Below, piece after piece: positions 40,759-50,484 of a stretch of 64,000 nt of DNA. The notes under the pieces were generated by a model. The model searched no databases. It was not told the origin of the DNA and was given only the letters and a program-made list of their open reading frames with translations. Within the stretch, counting starts at the first letter, position 1. Each line of letters opens with the position of its first letter. The DNA lies in NCBI GenBank assembly GCA_049841135.1, contig JASGHK010000004.1:3249969-3313968 (forward strand). The letters are read 5' to 3'. Both the position numbers and the translations under genes were made by a program. The stretch is from JACRCT01 sp049841135 (GTDB lineage: Bacteria > Myxococcota > Myxococcia > Myxococcales > UBA5297).

Positions 40759-42984
40759 GATGCCATTCCCTTCGCAAGCGTCTCCGGTGCGAGCGGCAAG
40801 TCATCGAACGCGACGCCGAGCGCATCGTGCACCGCATTCGCGACGGCGGCGGCCGGCCCGTCCATCGGAATCTCGCCAACGCCCTTCGCGCCGGACGGAC
40901 CGAACGGATACGGAACCTCGACGATGATCGTCTCGAGATCCGGTGCATCGGCGAACGTGGGCACGATGCAGTTGGTCATGCTCGCGTTCCACACGCGGCC
41001 ATCCTTGTAGATCACGTTCTCGATCACCGCCCAGCCGAGCGCCTGCAGCGTGCCGCCTTCGATCTGGCCCTTCACGATCTGCGGGTTGATCGCCTTGCCG
41101 ACATCGATCGCCTGCACGCAGCGATCGATCGTCACTTCATAGGTATCGAGATCGACGCTGACGTCGACGAGGCAGCACGCCCAGCCGAACACCGGATACG
41201 CCGAGCCGGTGTACGTCAGGTCATCCCACTGGATGCCGGGCGGCGGTTCGTAGGTCACGGTCTCGCCGAGCTCGCCGTGCTGGGTCGCGTAGATCACGCC
41301 GAGCTCGTCGCACGACGCGTTCGGCATCCCGTTCTCGCGGCCCCAGTGCTCGAGCTTGGACTTCACCATTCGCGCCGCGCGATCGACGACGCCGCCGACC
41401 ACCATGCACGTCCGGCTCGCAACCGTCGGGCCCGAATCGGGCACGTGTGCGGTGGAGGGATCGACGACGGTGACGCGCGATGCGATCGACGCCGAGTGCG
41501 GTGGCCGCGATCTGCGTGAACATCGTGATTGCACCCTGCCCGATGTCCGTCGAGCTCGACCGGACCTCGAAGCCATTCGGCGTGGCGACCACCGTGGCCT
41601 TGCCGGCGAGGCGCTGCTCGCCCGATCCGGTGAACCCGGCGCCGTGGAAGTAGAACGCGTAGCCGCGGCCGCGCTTGATCGGCGCACCCGCGATGTTGGT
41701 GCCGTCGCGCTCGGGCGAGGCACCAGCAACATTCGCCACCGCGTCGAGCACCTCGTCGCTACCGACGGAGAGTCCTAGCACCTGGCCCGTCGCGGTGGAA
41801 TCACCGGAGCGGAGCGCGAGGCGCTTGCGCAGCGCGAACGGATCCTCGCCGCGCGCGCGGGCGAGCTTCTCGATCTGGCGCTCGTACGGGAACGTGGTCT
41901 GCGGGGCACCGAAGCCGCGGAACGCACCGTGCGGCGGATAGTTCGTCGCGACGCAGCGACCGCGAATGCGGGTGACCGGGCAGCGATACGGCCCGGCCGC
42001 GTGCAACACGCCGCGCGACAACACGACGGGCGACAGCGTCAGATACGCGCCGCCGTCCATCACGACATCGACATCGATCGCGAGGATCTCGCCCTGCTCG
42101 TTCACCGCGAGCCGATGCTTCGTGCGCGCGGGATGGCGCTTCGTCGTCGCGGCGATGTCCTCGTCGCGGTCGTAGACGATCTTGACCGGCTTGCCCGCCT
42201 TCTTCGCCACGGTGGCGGTGTGCGCGGCGAGCATCGACGGATACTCCTCCTTGCCGCCGAACCCACCGCCGGTGACCGATTGCGTGATCACGACATCGTC
42301 GGGGCCGCAGCCGAGGAAGTGCTTCATCGCCTTGTGCACGTAGTACGGGCACTGCATCGAGCCGACGATGAACCACTTGCCGTCCTTGTACTCGGCCAGC
42401 ATCGCCTGGGTCTCGATGTACATCTGCTCCTGCGGCGACGTGAAGTAGGTGCCCTCGATCACCTTCGCCGCGCGCGTGAACTGCGCCTCGAATTCCGCGT
42501 CGTCGGCGTGACCCTTGCGGATCAGGAACTGCTTGAACACGTTGTCGTCGCCGTACAGCTTCTCGTTCGCGGCGAGCGAGTCCTCCATCGACAGCACCGC
42601 CGGCAGCGGCTTGATGCGCGGCTTGATCGCCTTCGCCGCCGCAAACGCCAGCGCGCGGGTCGGAGCCGCGACCACGGCGAGTGCTTCATCGACGTGCATC
42701 ACGGTGCCGCCGACGGGCACGATTGCGATCTGATCGTCCTCGATCAGCCGGATCGAGTTCGCGCCGGGGATGTCCTCGGCGGTCGCGACCACGACCTGCG
42801 ACCAATCGAAGGCCGGGTCGCGATCGAGCGCCTCGAGGATGCCGTGCGGGACCTTCGAGCGGACGGTGACGCCGTGCCAGACACCCGGCACGTCGAGGTC
42901 ATCGAGGTACCTCGCCTTGCCGGTGACCTTCGAGACGCCGTCGACGCGTGGAAGTGAGGCACCCACGCCGGAGGGACGATCCAT
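40755..42984 (-). CDS. Xanthine/CO dehydrogenase-family molybdenum-binding subunit (one frameshift)
   Basis: About 742 aa after correction. The N-terminal (a/b hammerhead) part includes KVTGKARYLDDLDVPG, and the Mo domain has TQSVTGGGFGGKEEYPSMLA and NYPPHGAFRGFGAPQTTF. After the slip near 41490, the C-terminal half reads QAIDVGKAINPQIVKGQIEG and FGPSGAKGVGEIPMDGPAAA with the conserved catalytic glutamate in KGVGE. It has the xanthine dehydrogenase style loop rather than the CO dehydrogenase AYRCSFR, so a hydroxylase acting on an N-heterocycle or aldehyde is likelier than CO oxidation. A molybdopterin cofactor and sulfuration genes are not in the window. Confidence 0.88.
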
Positions 42985-43017
42985 CGCTGGATCTAACCTC
43001 AGATCGACGACGAAACG

Positions 43018-44490
43018 CTAGCGGCGGCGCGCTTTGTGGGCGGCCTTCACACGCTGCGCGAACGGCTGCAACAGGTCGCGAACCTTCGGCGGCGTGCGCT
43101 TCGTCGCGAACTGCAGGTCCTCGATCACGACGGTGCCGGTGGCACCGGTGACGATGCCGTTCGGCAGGTCAGAGTTGTTGTCGGCGACTGAAAACACCGT
43201 CTCGCGGATCGCGTCGTAACCGCCGGGGAACTTCGCCGTGGTCAGCGAGAACACGTCCTGCCCCGCGTCCTGGGCGGTGGGGTTGTAGTCGTCGTCGGGC
43301 GCCGGCAGCACCGGGTAGCGGATCGACTCCTCCGTGCCGAGCGGCGCCACGATCTCCCAATCCCAGTTGATAAAGCCCTTGCCGCTGCCATCGGGGCGGC
43401 TGAACGACGTGCGCGCGATCGCGAAGTCGGGATCCGCACCGGCACCGACGGTCCACGTGATCGTCTTGGTGGCGACATCGTAGGTGGGGAACGTCGCGTA
43501 CTCGGCGAGCAGCAGGCCCGCAAGCGACTTCGTATAGGCGGTTGTCGACGGCCCCCATTCGAGCACCTGGTGTCGGCCGGTGTTGGTACCGAACGAACCC
43601 GCGGTGAGCTGCAGGTCGTTGTCGACGACGGGACGAGCGATCGGCGGCGTGGTGCCGGTACCGTTATCGAAGCTACCGTCGCTGAAGATCACGTTCTGCT
43701 GGCCGTGCTGTGACAACAGCACGCTGGCCAGGCCGAACGAATCGAACCCCGCCGGCGCGTTGGTGTACTGGAACGTCGCGGTCTCTGCTGCCACGTACGT
43801 CAGATCGGTGAGATCGACCGGCTGGCCCTCGGTGAGCGTGACGTTGTCCTTGTGGATCGAGCTGACGAGGTTGAAGTTGCCGTCGCGCACCGTGATTGTG
43901 AAGTCGCTCGTTGCACCGCAACCGGTCAGCTGCACCGCGCCACCGATCGAACCGCTGCCCGATCCGCTGCCACCGCCGTTGGTGATGTTGAGGCTGCCGC
44001 CGATGCATGGCGCGAACAGCTCGTAGGTGCCACCGACGACGTTCGGGTCCGGGTTCACGAGCAGCGTGACGTTGACGACGCTGCCGCCGCCGTTGCCACG
44101 GCTCAGCACCAGCTCGTCGAGCGGCTTGACGCCGGCGAACGTGCGGACGTCGTCGCCGTTGCTGACGATCGCCGGGATGATCTGCGGGAACGGATTGATC
44201 GCGGTGACGAAGCCGCCGGCCTCCATCACGGCCGAAGCGACACCGTTCACGTCGGTCATCGTCGCCGATACGATCGTGGAATCGGCGTTCTGGAAGTAGA
44301 CCTTCACCATCGGCTGCGGCGTGCCACCGTCCGTGATCGTCAGCTTCACCAGCCCGACTTGCGGTCCGTCGGGCTCCGGCGTATCCGGTCGATCCGGGCC
44401 ATCGGGCAGCCCGGTGAAATCGTCATCGCCGCAGGCGGCGAACGCAGACAGTGCCAACAGGAGCACGACAGCTCTTCCCATGGTCGCCAT
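43018..44490 (-). CDS. Lipoprotein with Ig/carboxypeptidase-regulatory-like N-domain
   Basis: 490 aa. The signal MGRAVVLLLALSAFAACGDD has lipobox FAAC and an Asp-rich +2 region. A Pro/Asp linker follows, then a regulatory-like beta domain (VKLTITDGGTPQPMVKVYFQ, TMTDVNGVASAVMEAGG). A glycine/serine spacer GGGSGSGSGSIGG and long beta-rich segments follow, ending in a basic tail KVRDLLQPFAQRVKAAHKAR. No catalytic motif is visible; it is likely a surface protein. ATG 44490 or 44481 both fit the signal. The gene stands alone between the dehydrogenase operon and a divergent reductase-like gene. Confidence 0.75.
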   Translation of the reverse strand: MATMGRAVVLLLALSAFAACGDDDFTGLPDGPDRPDTPEPDGPQVGLVKLTITDGGTPQPMVKVYFQNADSTIVSATMTDVNGVASAVMEAGGFVTAINPFPQIIPAIVSNGDDVRTFAGVKPLDELVLSRGNGGGSVVNVTLLVNPDPNVVGGTYELFAPCIGGSLNITNGGGSGSGSGSIGGAVQLTGCGATSDFTITVRDGNFNLVSSIHKDNVTLTEGQPVDLTDLTYVAAETATFQYTNAPAGFDSFGLASVLLSQHGQQNVIFSDGSFDNGTGTTPPIARPVVDNDLQLTAGSFGTNTGRHQVLEWGPSTTAYTKSLAGLLLAEYATFPTYDVATKTITWTVGAGADPDFAIARTSFSRPDGSGKGFINWDWEIVAPLGTEESIRYPVLPAPDDDYNPTAQDAGQDVFSLTTAKFPGGYDAIRETVFSVADNNSDLPNGIVTGATGTVVIEDLQFATKRTPPKVRDLLQPFAQRVKAAHKARRR

Positions 44491-44544
44491 GATAGTCGGC
44501 CACCGCGACGATGTCTCGGCCGAAGCCTGGCGTACCATCGGGTT

Positions 44545-45687
44545 GTGCATCAGCGCACGATCGACGGATTCGCGGTTTCTACCGTCGGCATCGGCGAGTT
44601 CCGGCTCGCGACCTGCGAGCTGCGCGGGGTATCCGACATCGAGCGCACGCTGCATCACGCGCTCCGAAGCAACCTGACGTTCGTCGAGGTCGCCGACGAG
44701 GACATCGCCGAGCGGATGGTCGGTGATGCGGTGCGCTCGCTGCGCCTCCGCGATGTGGTGATGGTGGCAACCCGGATCCCGAATCGCCGCGAGCTGCCGG
44801 CGCCCGGCTACGTGCAGCAGCAGGTCGAGGCCTCGCTGCGCGCGAGCAAGCTCGATGCGCTGCCGCTCGCGATGCTGCCGTTGTCGACGGCGTGGCTCGC
44901 GTCATCTGCGTGGCTTGATCTCGCGGGCACGCTCGTGCGGCTGGTGCGCGAAGGCAAGGTGCTGCGGTGGGGAGCGCGGCTCGATCTCGCGGGTGCCGAA
45001 CGCGACGGTCGCTTGACCGAGGAGCTCGAAGCGGCCGCGGCACTGCGCGATCCGTTCTGCGCGATCTCGATCGCGCTGTCGGCGTGCGATCGCCGTGGGC
45101 TGCCGCTGCTCGAGGGCGTGATCACCAAGCCGCCGCCGGTGGTGAAGAAGAAGAAGAAACCGGCCGGCCTGATCGTCAGCCTCGATGACGCCGACGACGA
45201 CCTGCTCGCCGATCCGCAGCTCGCCGCACTCGTCGGGATGATTCCCAAGCAGCCCGAGGTCGTCGAGCCCGAGCGCGTGAAGAGCCTGCCGATCCTCGCG
45301 CGCGAGCCGCTCGCCGGTGGTGCGCTCGCCGGCATGCTCGGTCCGGGCATGCGGATGTCGCCGCGCGATGATCGTCAATCGATCGATGCCGCCACGTTGC
45401 AGCGCATCGCCGTCGCGGCCGCTGCGCTCGCTCCGCTCGTTCGCGATCAACCGCCGGCGGCGCGATCGAGTGAAGCGGCGAAGCAGATGCTCGAGCGTGG
45501 CAAGCGCCCCGAGCATGTCGAAGCGTTCACGCTGGCCGAGCTCGCGCTGCGGTTCGTCGTCGATCGCGGTGCGATCGCCCTGCCCCGCTTGCACCAGCGC
45601 GACTACGTCACCGCAGCGTTGATCGCCGGCAGTGCGAAGCCGCTATCGTCCGCGGTGCACGAGCGCCTGATCGCCGTGCTCTCGTGA
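44545..45687 (+). CDS. Degenerate aldo/keto-reductase-fold protein with insertion
   Basis: 380 aa from GTG 44545. The start TIDGFAVSTVGIGEFRLA is the AKR first strand. The region FVEVADEDIAERMVGDAVRS sits where AKRs have the DTA..YG catalytic stretch, but the Asp and Tyr are replaced, and VMVATRIPN replaces the catalytic Lys motif with Arg. An insertion of about 90 residues contains KKKKKPAG and an acidic stretch DDADDDLL. The C-terminal helices resemble the AKR end (FTLAELALRFVVDRGAIALP). It looks like a binding protein built from an AKR barrel rather than an enzyme. Confidence 0.7.
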   Translation: MHQRTIDGFAVSTVGIGEFRLATCELRGVSDIERTLHHALRSNLTFVEVADEDIAERMVGDAVRSLRLRDVVMVATRIPNRRELPAPGYVQQQVEASLRASKLDALPLAMLPLSTAWLASSAWLDLAGTLVRLVREGKVLRWGARLDLAGAERDGRLTEELEAAAALRDPFCAISIALSACDRRGLPLLEGVITKPPPVVKKKKKPAGLIVSLDDADDDLLADPQLAALVGMIPKQPEVVEPERVKSLPILAREPLAGGALAGMLGPGMRMSPRDDRQSIDAATLQRIAVAAAALAPLVRDQPPAARSSEAAKQMLERGKRPEHVEAFTLAELALRFVVDRGAIALPRLHQRDYVTAALIAGSAKPLSSAVHERLIAVLS

Positions 45688-45732
45688 CCGCTGTACTGCA
45701 CGCGATCGATCGACACGCTGTAGCGTGATGAC

Positions 45733-46146
45733 ATGGACCTCGAAGGCTCGTGTAGCTGCGGTGCGATCAAGGTTCGATTGTCGACGACGAAAACGCCGGC
45801 CGAGCTCCCCGTGCGGCAATGCGGGTGCACGTTCTGCGTCGCGCGCAAGCCGCGCTACACGTCCGATCCGTCGGGCCACGTGACGATCACGATCGACGAA
45901 CCGCAGGTCGAGCGTCACCGCTTCGGCCTGCGCCTCGCCGACTTCTTGATCTGCAAGCGCTGCGATCTGTTCGTCGCCGCGATCGATGATCACGGTCGTG
46001 CGGTGATCAACTCGAGCGCACTCGCGCGCGCCGCTGAATTCACCGCCGAGCCCCTCAAGCTCACGATCTACGACACCGAGGATGTCGTCGCGCGCGAGAC
46101 TCGACGGGCCGCGAACTGGACCCCCGCGACGCTGGTTGTTCGCTAG
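45733..46146 (+). CDS. GFA/CENP-V-fold zinc protein
   Basis: 137 aa. EGSCSCGAIKVRLS, CGCTFCVARK and LICKRCDLFVAAI give the seven cysteines of the GFA (glutathione-dependent formaldehyde-activating enzyme-like) zinc fold, here as a single domain. Members handle formaldehyde adducts or unknown small molecules; the true reaction is not established for most. It lies 45 bases past the AKR-fold gene and 45 bases before the radical SAM gene, all on the plus strand. Confidence 0.82.
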   Translation: MDLEGSCSCGAIKVRLSTTKTPAELPVRQCGCTFCVARKPRYTSDPSGHVTITIDEPQVERHRFGLRLADFLICKRCDLFVAAIDDHGRAVINSSALARAAEFTAEPLKLTIYDTEDVVARETRRAANWTPATLVVR

Positions 46147-46191
46147 CTCGATCTGGACACCTGAACACATTTCCAGTACCGTCGATTTCGC

Positions 46192-47677
46192 GTGAAGTCT
46201 CGCGAGACTGACAACCCGCACAACCGGTTTCGATCGGTGGCCGTCGAGTACGACGAGGGCGATGGTCCGCCGGCGTCCGCGGTCACGATCATCGAGGATC
46301 ACTCGCGCTCGATCCTGTCGGAGAACGATTCGCCGGACCTCGGGTTCTCGTTCAGCGCGAACCCGTACCGCGGCTGCCAGCACGCGTGTGCCTATTGCGC
46401 CGATGGCGACACCGCGATCCTGATGGCTGACTCTTCGCTCAAGCCGCTGTCCGCGATCGCGATTGGTGACGAGATCATCGGTACGCAGCAGGTCGGAGAA
46501 CATCGAGTCCGCGTGCGCACGCGCGTGCTCGATCACTGGCGAACCGAGAAGCCCGCCTTTCGCCTCGGGCTCGCGAACGACCGCTCGATCATCACGAGTG
46601 GCGATCACCGGTTGCTCGACGAGCGTGGCTGGCGATGGGTCAACCCTGCAGATGCCGAGTTGCCGAAGCTGCGCTCCGGCGATCAGCTGATCGGCGTCGT
46701 GAGCTCGCTCGATCGCGTTGATGGCGCCTCTGCCTGGAAGGTGCGCTCCATCGACGAGCTCGGAGTGCGACCGCTGTTCGACATCACGACGGGCACAGGC
46801 GACTTCATCGCGAACGGCGTGGTGAGCCACAATTGCTACGCGAGGCCGACGCACGAGTATCTCGATCTCCGGCGCGGGCACCGATTTCGATACCAAGATC
46901 GTCGTCAAGCGCCAGGCACCCGAGCTGCTCCGCGCCGCGTTCGACAAGCCGAGCTGGCAAGGCGCGACGGTGATGTTCTCCGGCGTCACCGATTGCTACC
47001 AGCCGATCGAACGCGAGCTCGAGCTGACCAGGCGCTGCCTCGAGGTCTGCCTCGAGTACAAGAATCCGGTCAGCGTGATCAGCAAGAGCGCGCTCGTCGA
47101 ACGCGATATCGAGCTGTTCCTCGCGCTGTCGAGAGAAGCGCGCTTTCACCTCTCGGTCAGCCTCGCGTTCACCGATAACGAGATGTCGCGCGCGATCGAG
47201 CCATGGGCGGCGAGCCCGGATCGCCGGTTCAAGGTGATCGAGACGATGGCCAAGGCCGGCGTCTCCGTCGGCGTGATGTGCGCGCCGATCATCCCCGGCG
47301 TCAACGACAACCAGCTCGTCACGCTGCTCGAACGCGCGAAGGATGCCGGCGCCACGTGGGCGGGCTGGACGCTGCTGCGGTTGCCCGGCGCGGTGCGCGA
47401 GGTGTTCGAAGATCGGATCCGCGTCTCGCTGCCACTCGCCGGCGACAAGATCATTCACCGCATTCGCGAGACGCGCGGCGGCAAGCTGTACGACTCGCGG
47501 TTCGGCGTGCGCGGTCGCGGCGAAGGGCCGTACGCCCAGATGATCAACACCATGTTCGAGACCACCGCGAAGCGGCTCGGCCTGCTCGGCCGCCACGACG
47601 ATCACGACGAGGATGCGAAGGGCACCACGTTCCAGCGCCCCGCGAAGCCCACTCGACGCAGCTTGTCGTTATTGTAG
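46192..47677 (+). CDS. PA0069/Rv2578c-type radical SAM protein containing a mini-intein (one frameshift)
   Basis: The N-extein reads HNRFRSVAVEYDEGDGPPAS and GFSFSANPYRGCQHACAY. The third cluster cysteine of the CxxxCxxC motif appears only after splicing, as CYARPTHEYLDL. A 146-residue intein (46396-46833) lies between. After the intein the frame slips at about 46868 (extra C in CTCCGG). Corrected reading continues GAGTDFDTKIVVKRQAPELL, then MFSGVTDCYQPIERELELTR and PIIPGVNDNQLVTLLERAKD. Mature extein length is about 348 aa, normal for the family. It is an SPL-related radical SAM enzyme that cleaves SAM to a 5'-deoxyadenosyl radical; the substrate is unknown. GTG start at 46192. Confidence 0.85.
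46396..46833 (+). mobile_element. Mini-intein in the radical SAM cluster motif
   Basis: 146 codons. Cys1 begins the HINT domain: CADGDTAILMADSSLKPLSA (block A). Block B has ITSGDHRLLDERGWRWV with the T..H pair. Block F/G ends LFDITTGTGDFIANGVVSHN with the terminal His-Asn, and the next residue is Cys (+1). No LAGLIDADG or HNH endonuclease domain fits in the space, so it is a mini-intein that cannot home by itself. Splicing would join ACAY to CYARP. Confidence 0.9.
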
Positions 47678-47688
47678 CTACTTCGACG

Positions 47689-48320
47689 TCAGAGCGTGAT
47701 CGACCAGCAGCGATTCATCGCCGACAGCTCGGGCCGGCGCGTATCCGGCGCTTCCTCGACGAGCGTCATCGACGCGGGCTGGTAGATCTCGCGCACCTCG
47801 GCCTCGCGCACCGAGAACGGCGGGCCCTTCATCAGCGACTGATCGTATTCGAAGTTCACGAGCACCATCGGCGCGTGTTCGACGAGCAGCGACTTCTCGT
47901 GCTGCGCGTATCGAGGGCGCAACTCCGGCGGCAACGCGACGAGTGCCGCGCGATCGGTAACAGCGCCGTGCACGGGCCACCGATCAGCGCGGTATCGACC
48001 GCGAAGAAGTCACCGGCGAACACCGAGATCGAGCCGTGCGTGTACTGCACGTGATTCGCGTGCTTGGTGACCTGCGGGGTCCAGCCGTGCTCGGCGAAGA
48101 ACTGCTTGACCGCATCCTCGACGAGCTCGCACCCGATCACCGTGTGACCGCGCGACGCGAGAAACGCGAGATCCTCGGCCTTGCCGCACAGCGGAACGAG
48201 CACGCGTTTCGCCGTGCCGAGCTCTCCGATGGCATTGGCGAGCGAGGCGTTGGGCTTGCCCTCGTGGAACCCGATCTGCCCTTCGCGCCAGCGATCGAAC
48301 CAGAAGCAGTTCGATGCGCG
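47689..48320 (-). CDS. Thiopurine S-methyltransferase-like protein (frameshift; start unresolved)
   Basis: The coherent reading is NCFWFDRWREGQIGFHEGKP, then RVLVPLCGKAEDLAFLASRG, GCELVEDAVKQFFAEHGWTP, FAVDTALIGGP, and after a slip near 47970 VTDRAALVALPPELRPRYA and KGPPFSVREAEVREIY. The WxxRW..GQ..FH and PLCGK motifs are those of the TPMT (Pfam TPMT) SAM-dependent methyltransferases, which methylate thiols or, in bacteria, selenium and tellurium compounds. No clear start codon lies in frame; the 5' end overlaps the promoter side of the divergent gene at 48397, and an indel there is likely. Confidence 0.78.
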
Positions 48321-48396
48321 GGACCGTACCGCGAAATCGTGCGCGACCTCCTCGAAGGCCGCACAGCCCCGCCGACCCGGAGTACCATCGCGCCTG

Positions 48397-49203
48397 GTGG
48401 ATACGGTGTTCAGCTTCGGGTTACCGCCCTCGGTTGGAAGGGAAACCGTGTTCGAGATGGCGCGCGAGTTCGCCGACGTCCTCTACGCGGCGCGCTTCAC
48501 GACCGTCGTTCCCTACAAGAGCTACGAGGCGCTGCAGAAGGCGCTGTTCGACGGCGTGATCGATGCGGCGTGGGGGCCGCCGGTGATCTGCGCGCGCGTC
48601 GAGGCCGCCGGCGGCGTGATCGCGAATCGCGCGATCCGTCGCGGCTCGAACGTCTATCGCTCCGCGCTCGTCAATCGCAAGCAGGATCGCTGGGACCTCG
48701 GCGTGATCAAGTCTGGCGGCTTTCGGCCACGCGCCGTGTGGTGCGACGAGTGGTCGATGGGCGGCTACTTGCTGCCGCGCGGCTTGCTCGTCGATCAGGG
48801 CATCGATCTCGAGACCCAGTTGCTCAACCAGCGCTGGCTCGGCTCGTACACCGCCTGCTTCGATTCACTCAACGAGTACGACGGTGACATCACCGCGTCG
48901 TTCGTCGGCGCGTCCGGTGGGCTCGATGGGGTGTGGGGCTCGCGCGTCGAGCGGCTGCAGATCATCGCGCTGTCCGACGAGTGCCCGAACGATGGGGTGG
49001 TGCTGTCGCCGAAGCTCGACGCGAACCGGATCATTCACATCCGCGACAACCTCTCCCAGCTGTTCGACAACCGCAGCGCGCACGAGATCCTGTGCAAGCA
49101 GTTCTCCGTCGAGGGCTTCGATATCCCACCGAGCGGCACGTACTCGCCGCTACTCGATCGGATCGGCTGGACGCCGTTCGAAGATTCGCCGACGGGTCGC
49201 TAG
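48397..49203 (+). CDS. PhnD-like (phosphonate-binding-fold) protein without signal peptide
   Basis: 268 aa from GTG 48397. It starts VDTVFSFGLPPSVGRETVFE and has VPYKSYEALQKALFDGVIDA and WGPPVICARVEAAGG, the pattern of PhnD/SsuA-like periplasmic binding folds (Pfam PF12974). No signal peptide is present, so it should be cytoplasmic. In myxobacteria such domains often occur alone or fused to signalling proteins, as ligand sensors. It is convergent with the FHA gene, the two sharing the stop tetramer CTAG at 49200-49203. Confidence 0.72.
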   Translation: MDTVFSFGLPPSVGRETVFEMAREFADVLYAARFTTVVPYKSYEALQKALFDGVIDAAWGPPVICARVEAAGGVIANRAIRRGSNVYRSALVNRKQDRWDLGVIKSGGFRPRAVWCDEWSMGGYLLPRGLLVDQGIDLETQLLNQRWLGSYTACFDSLNEYDGDITASFVGASGGLDGVWGSRVERLQIIALSDECPNDGVVLSPKLDANRIIHIRDNLSQLFDNRSAHEILCKQFSVEGFDIPPSGTYSPLLDRIGWTPFEDSPTGR

Positions 49204-49782
49204 CTCGCCAGCACCCAGACCAGACCCGCCGTCGCGAGCACGCAGATCGACGACGCGACGTAAAACGTGATCGGCGATCGCGGCGGCTCGACGACGACCA
49301 CCTTCGGCTCCGCGACCACGGGTACCTGCGTCGCGATCAGCTCGCCCTGGAGATGTCGCTCCGCCGGATCGCGGAACACCAGCTCGCAGTTGCCGGCCTC
49401 GATCGTCGCACCGTCGCGCAGGGTCACGCGACCGTCGATCCGCGCCCCGTTCACGCGCGTGCCGTTCTTCGATCCGAGATCGCGGATCCGATACGCCATC
49501 CCACGCGCGCGTGATCTCGACGTGCTCGCGCGACAGATCCTCGTCGAGGATCACCCACGTCGCTTCGTCGCCGCGCCCGATCACCCAGGTGGCTTCCGGC
49601 GGCGGTAACTCGCGTTTTCCGGGGCTCGGACCACGGGTCAACTCGAGCGACGGCGCGGCCGTGCTGCCCAGGAGCCCGCGCACCAGCTCGCGCGCGAGGC
49701 TCTCGGTTCGCTGCGGTGAGACCTGCCCCGTCGGCTCCACCCGCATCTTGATGCCGGCGATCGTGACTTCCAGCGGCTTCAC
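49200..49782 (-). CDS. FHA-domain membrane protein (one frameshift)
   Basis: About 193 aa. KPLEVTIAGIKMRVEPTGQV opens an unknown helical start. The FHA domain is recognisable as TWVIGRGDEATWVILDEDLS, REHVEITR, and (after a slip near 49505) RIRDLGSKNGTRVNGARIDG. Key phosphothreonine-binding positions GR, S-x-x-H and N-G are present. A C-terminal membrane helix (ITFYVASSICVLATAGLVWV) anchors it. FHA domains read phosphothreonine made by Ser/Thr kinases, of which two are in this block. The GTG start at 49782 overlaps the stop of the transglycosylase gene as GTGA. Confidence 0.8.
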
Positions 49783-50423
49783 TTCGGCGCTGCGGCTTCC
49801 GCTTTGTACTGGTAGTACCGCTCGAGGACCATCTTCAGGTACTGCTGCGTGTACTTGAACGGCGGCACCGTGTAGCCGTACTTCGCGAGCGAGCCGAGCC
49901 CGGCGTGATAGCCGGCGATTGTGAGCACCAGATTGCCGTCGACGCGATTCGCGAGCCACCGCAGCAGCCGCGTGCCCGTCATGATGTTGGTGCGCGGATC
50001 GAAGATGTCGCCGGTCGCGCCCATGTCGATCTCGACCTGCGGATGCACCTGCATCAGCCCCTTGCAGTCCATCGACGACACGACCCTGACGTCGTAGTCG
50101 CTCTCGACCTTGATGACCGCGCGGATCAGCGGCACCGGGATCCGGTACAGATCCGACGCTTCCTGGATGAACTGGTCGTAGCGATGGAACCGCTCCGGCG
50201 AGTTATCGGTCGACGGCACCTTGTCGCAACGCTCGCAGGCGCCGCGCCGGGCCGCTGCCTTCGACCCGCGCTCCGGCTCGGAGGTCAGCACTTTCTTCCA
50301 CTTGCCACCCGCCGGCTTGATGTTCGTGAAGTGCACGACCCCTTCGTCGTCGGTCCACGAATAGACATCGGCGGTGGCCGGCCCGACGAACGCCAGGAGC
50401 AGGGCTAGGGCTGCGAACCGCAC
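49779..50423 (-). CDS. Soluble lytic transglycosylase (SLT fold) with DUF4124-like N-terminus
   Basis: 214 aa. A signal peptide (RFAALALLLAFVGPATA) is followed by DVYSWTDDEGVVHFTNIKP, a DUF4124-type segment. The SLT domain has IRAVIKVESDYDVRVVSSMD with the catalytic Glu in KVES, then CKGLMQVHPQ and IAGYHAGLGSLAKYG. It cuts peptidoglycan glycan strands to 1,6-anhydro-muramyl products in the periplasm. GLMQVHP and GYHAG differ slightly from the usual GLMQLMP and AYNAG. It is coupled to the downstream FHA gene, hinting at phospho-signal control of wall cutting. Confidence 0.88.
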   Translation of the reverse strand: MRFAALALLLAFVGPATADVYSWTDDEGVVHFTNIKPAGGKWKKVLTSEPERGSKAAARRGACERCDKVPSTDNSPERFHRYDQFIQEASDLYRIPVPLIRAVIKVESDYDVRVVSSMDCKGLMQVHPQVEIDMGATGDIFDPRTNIMTGTRLLRWLANRVDGNLVLTIAGYHAGLGSLAKYGYTVPPFKYTQQYLKMVLERYYQYKAEAAAPK

Positions 50424-50484
50424 TCTGTTGCAAATCGTAGCGCTTGATCCTTCCGCCGAGCAAACACGGTAGTGTCGCGACGTC

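Noticed and set aside
40755..42984. Calling the Mo-subunit a CO dehydrogenase (CoxL form I)
   Set aside because: The AYRCSFR active-site loop of form I CoxL is not visible; a xanthine/aldehyde-type hydroxylase is more likely.
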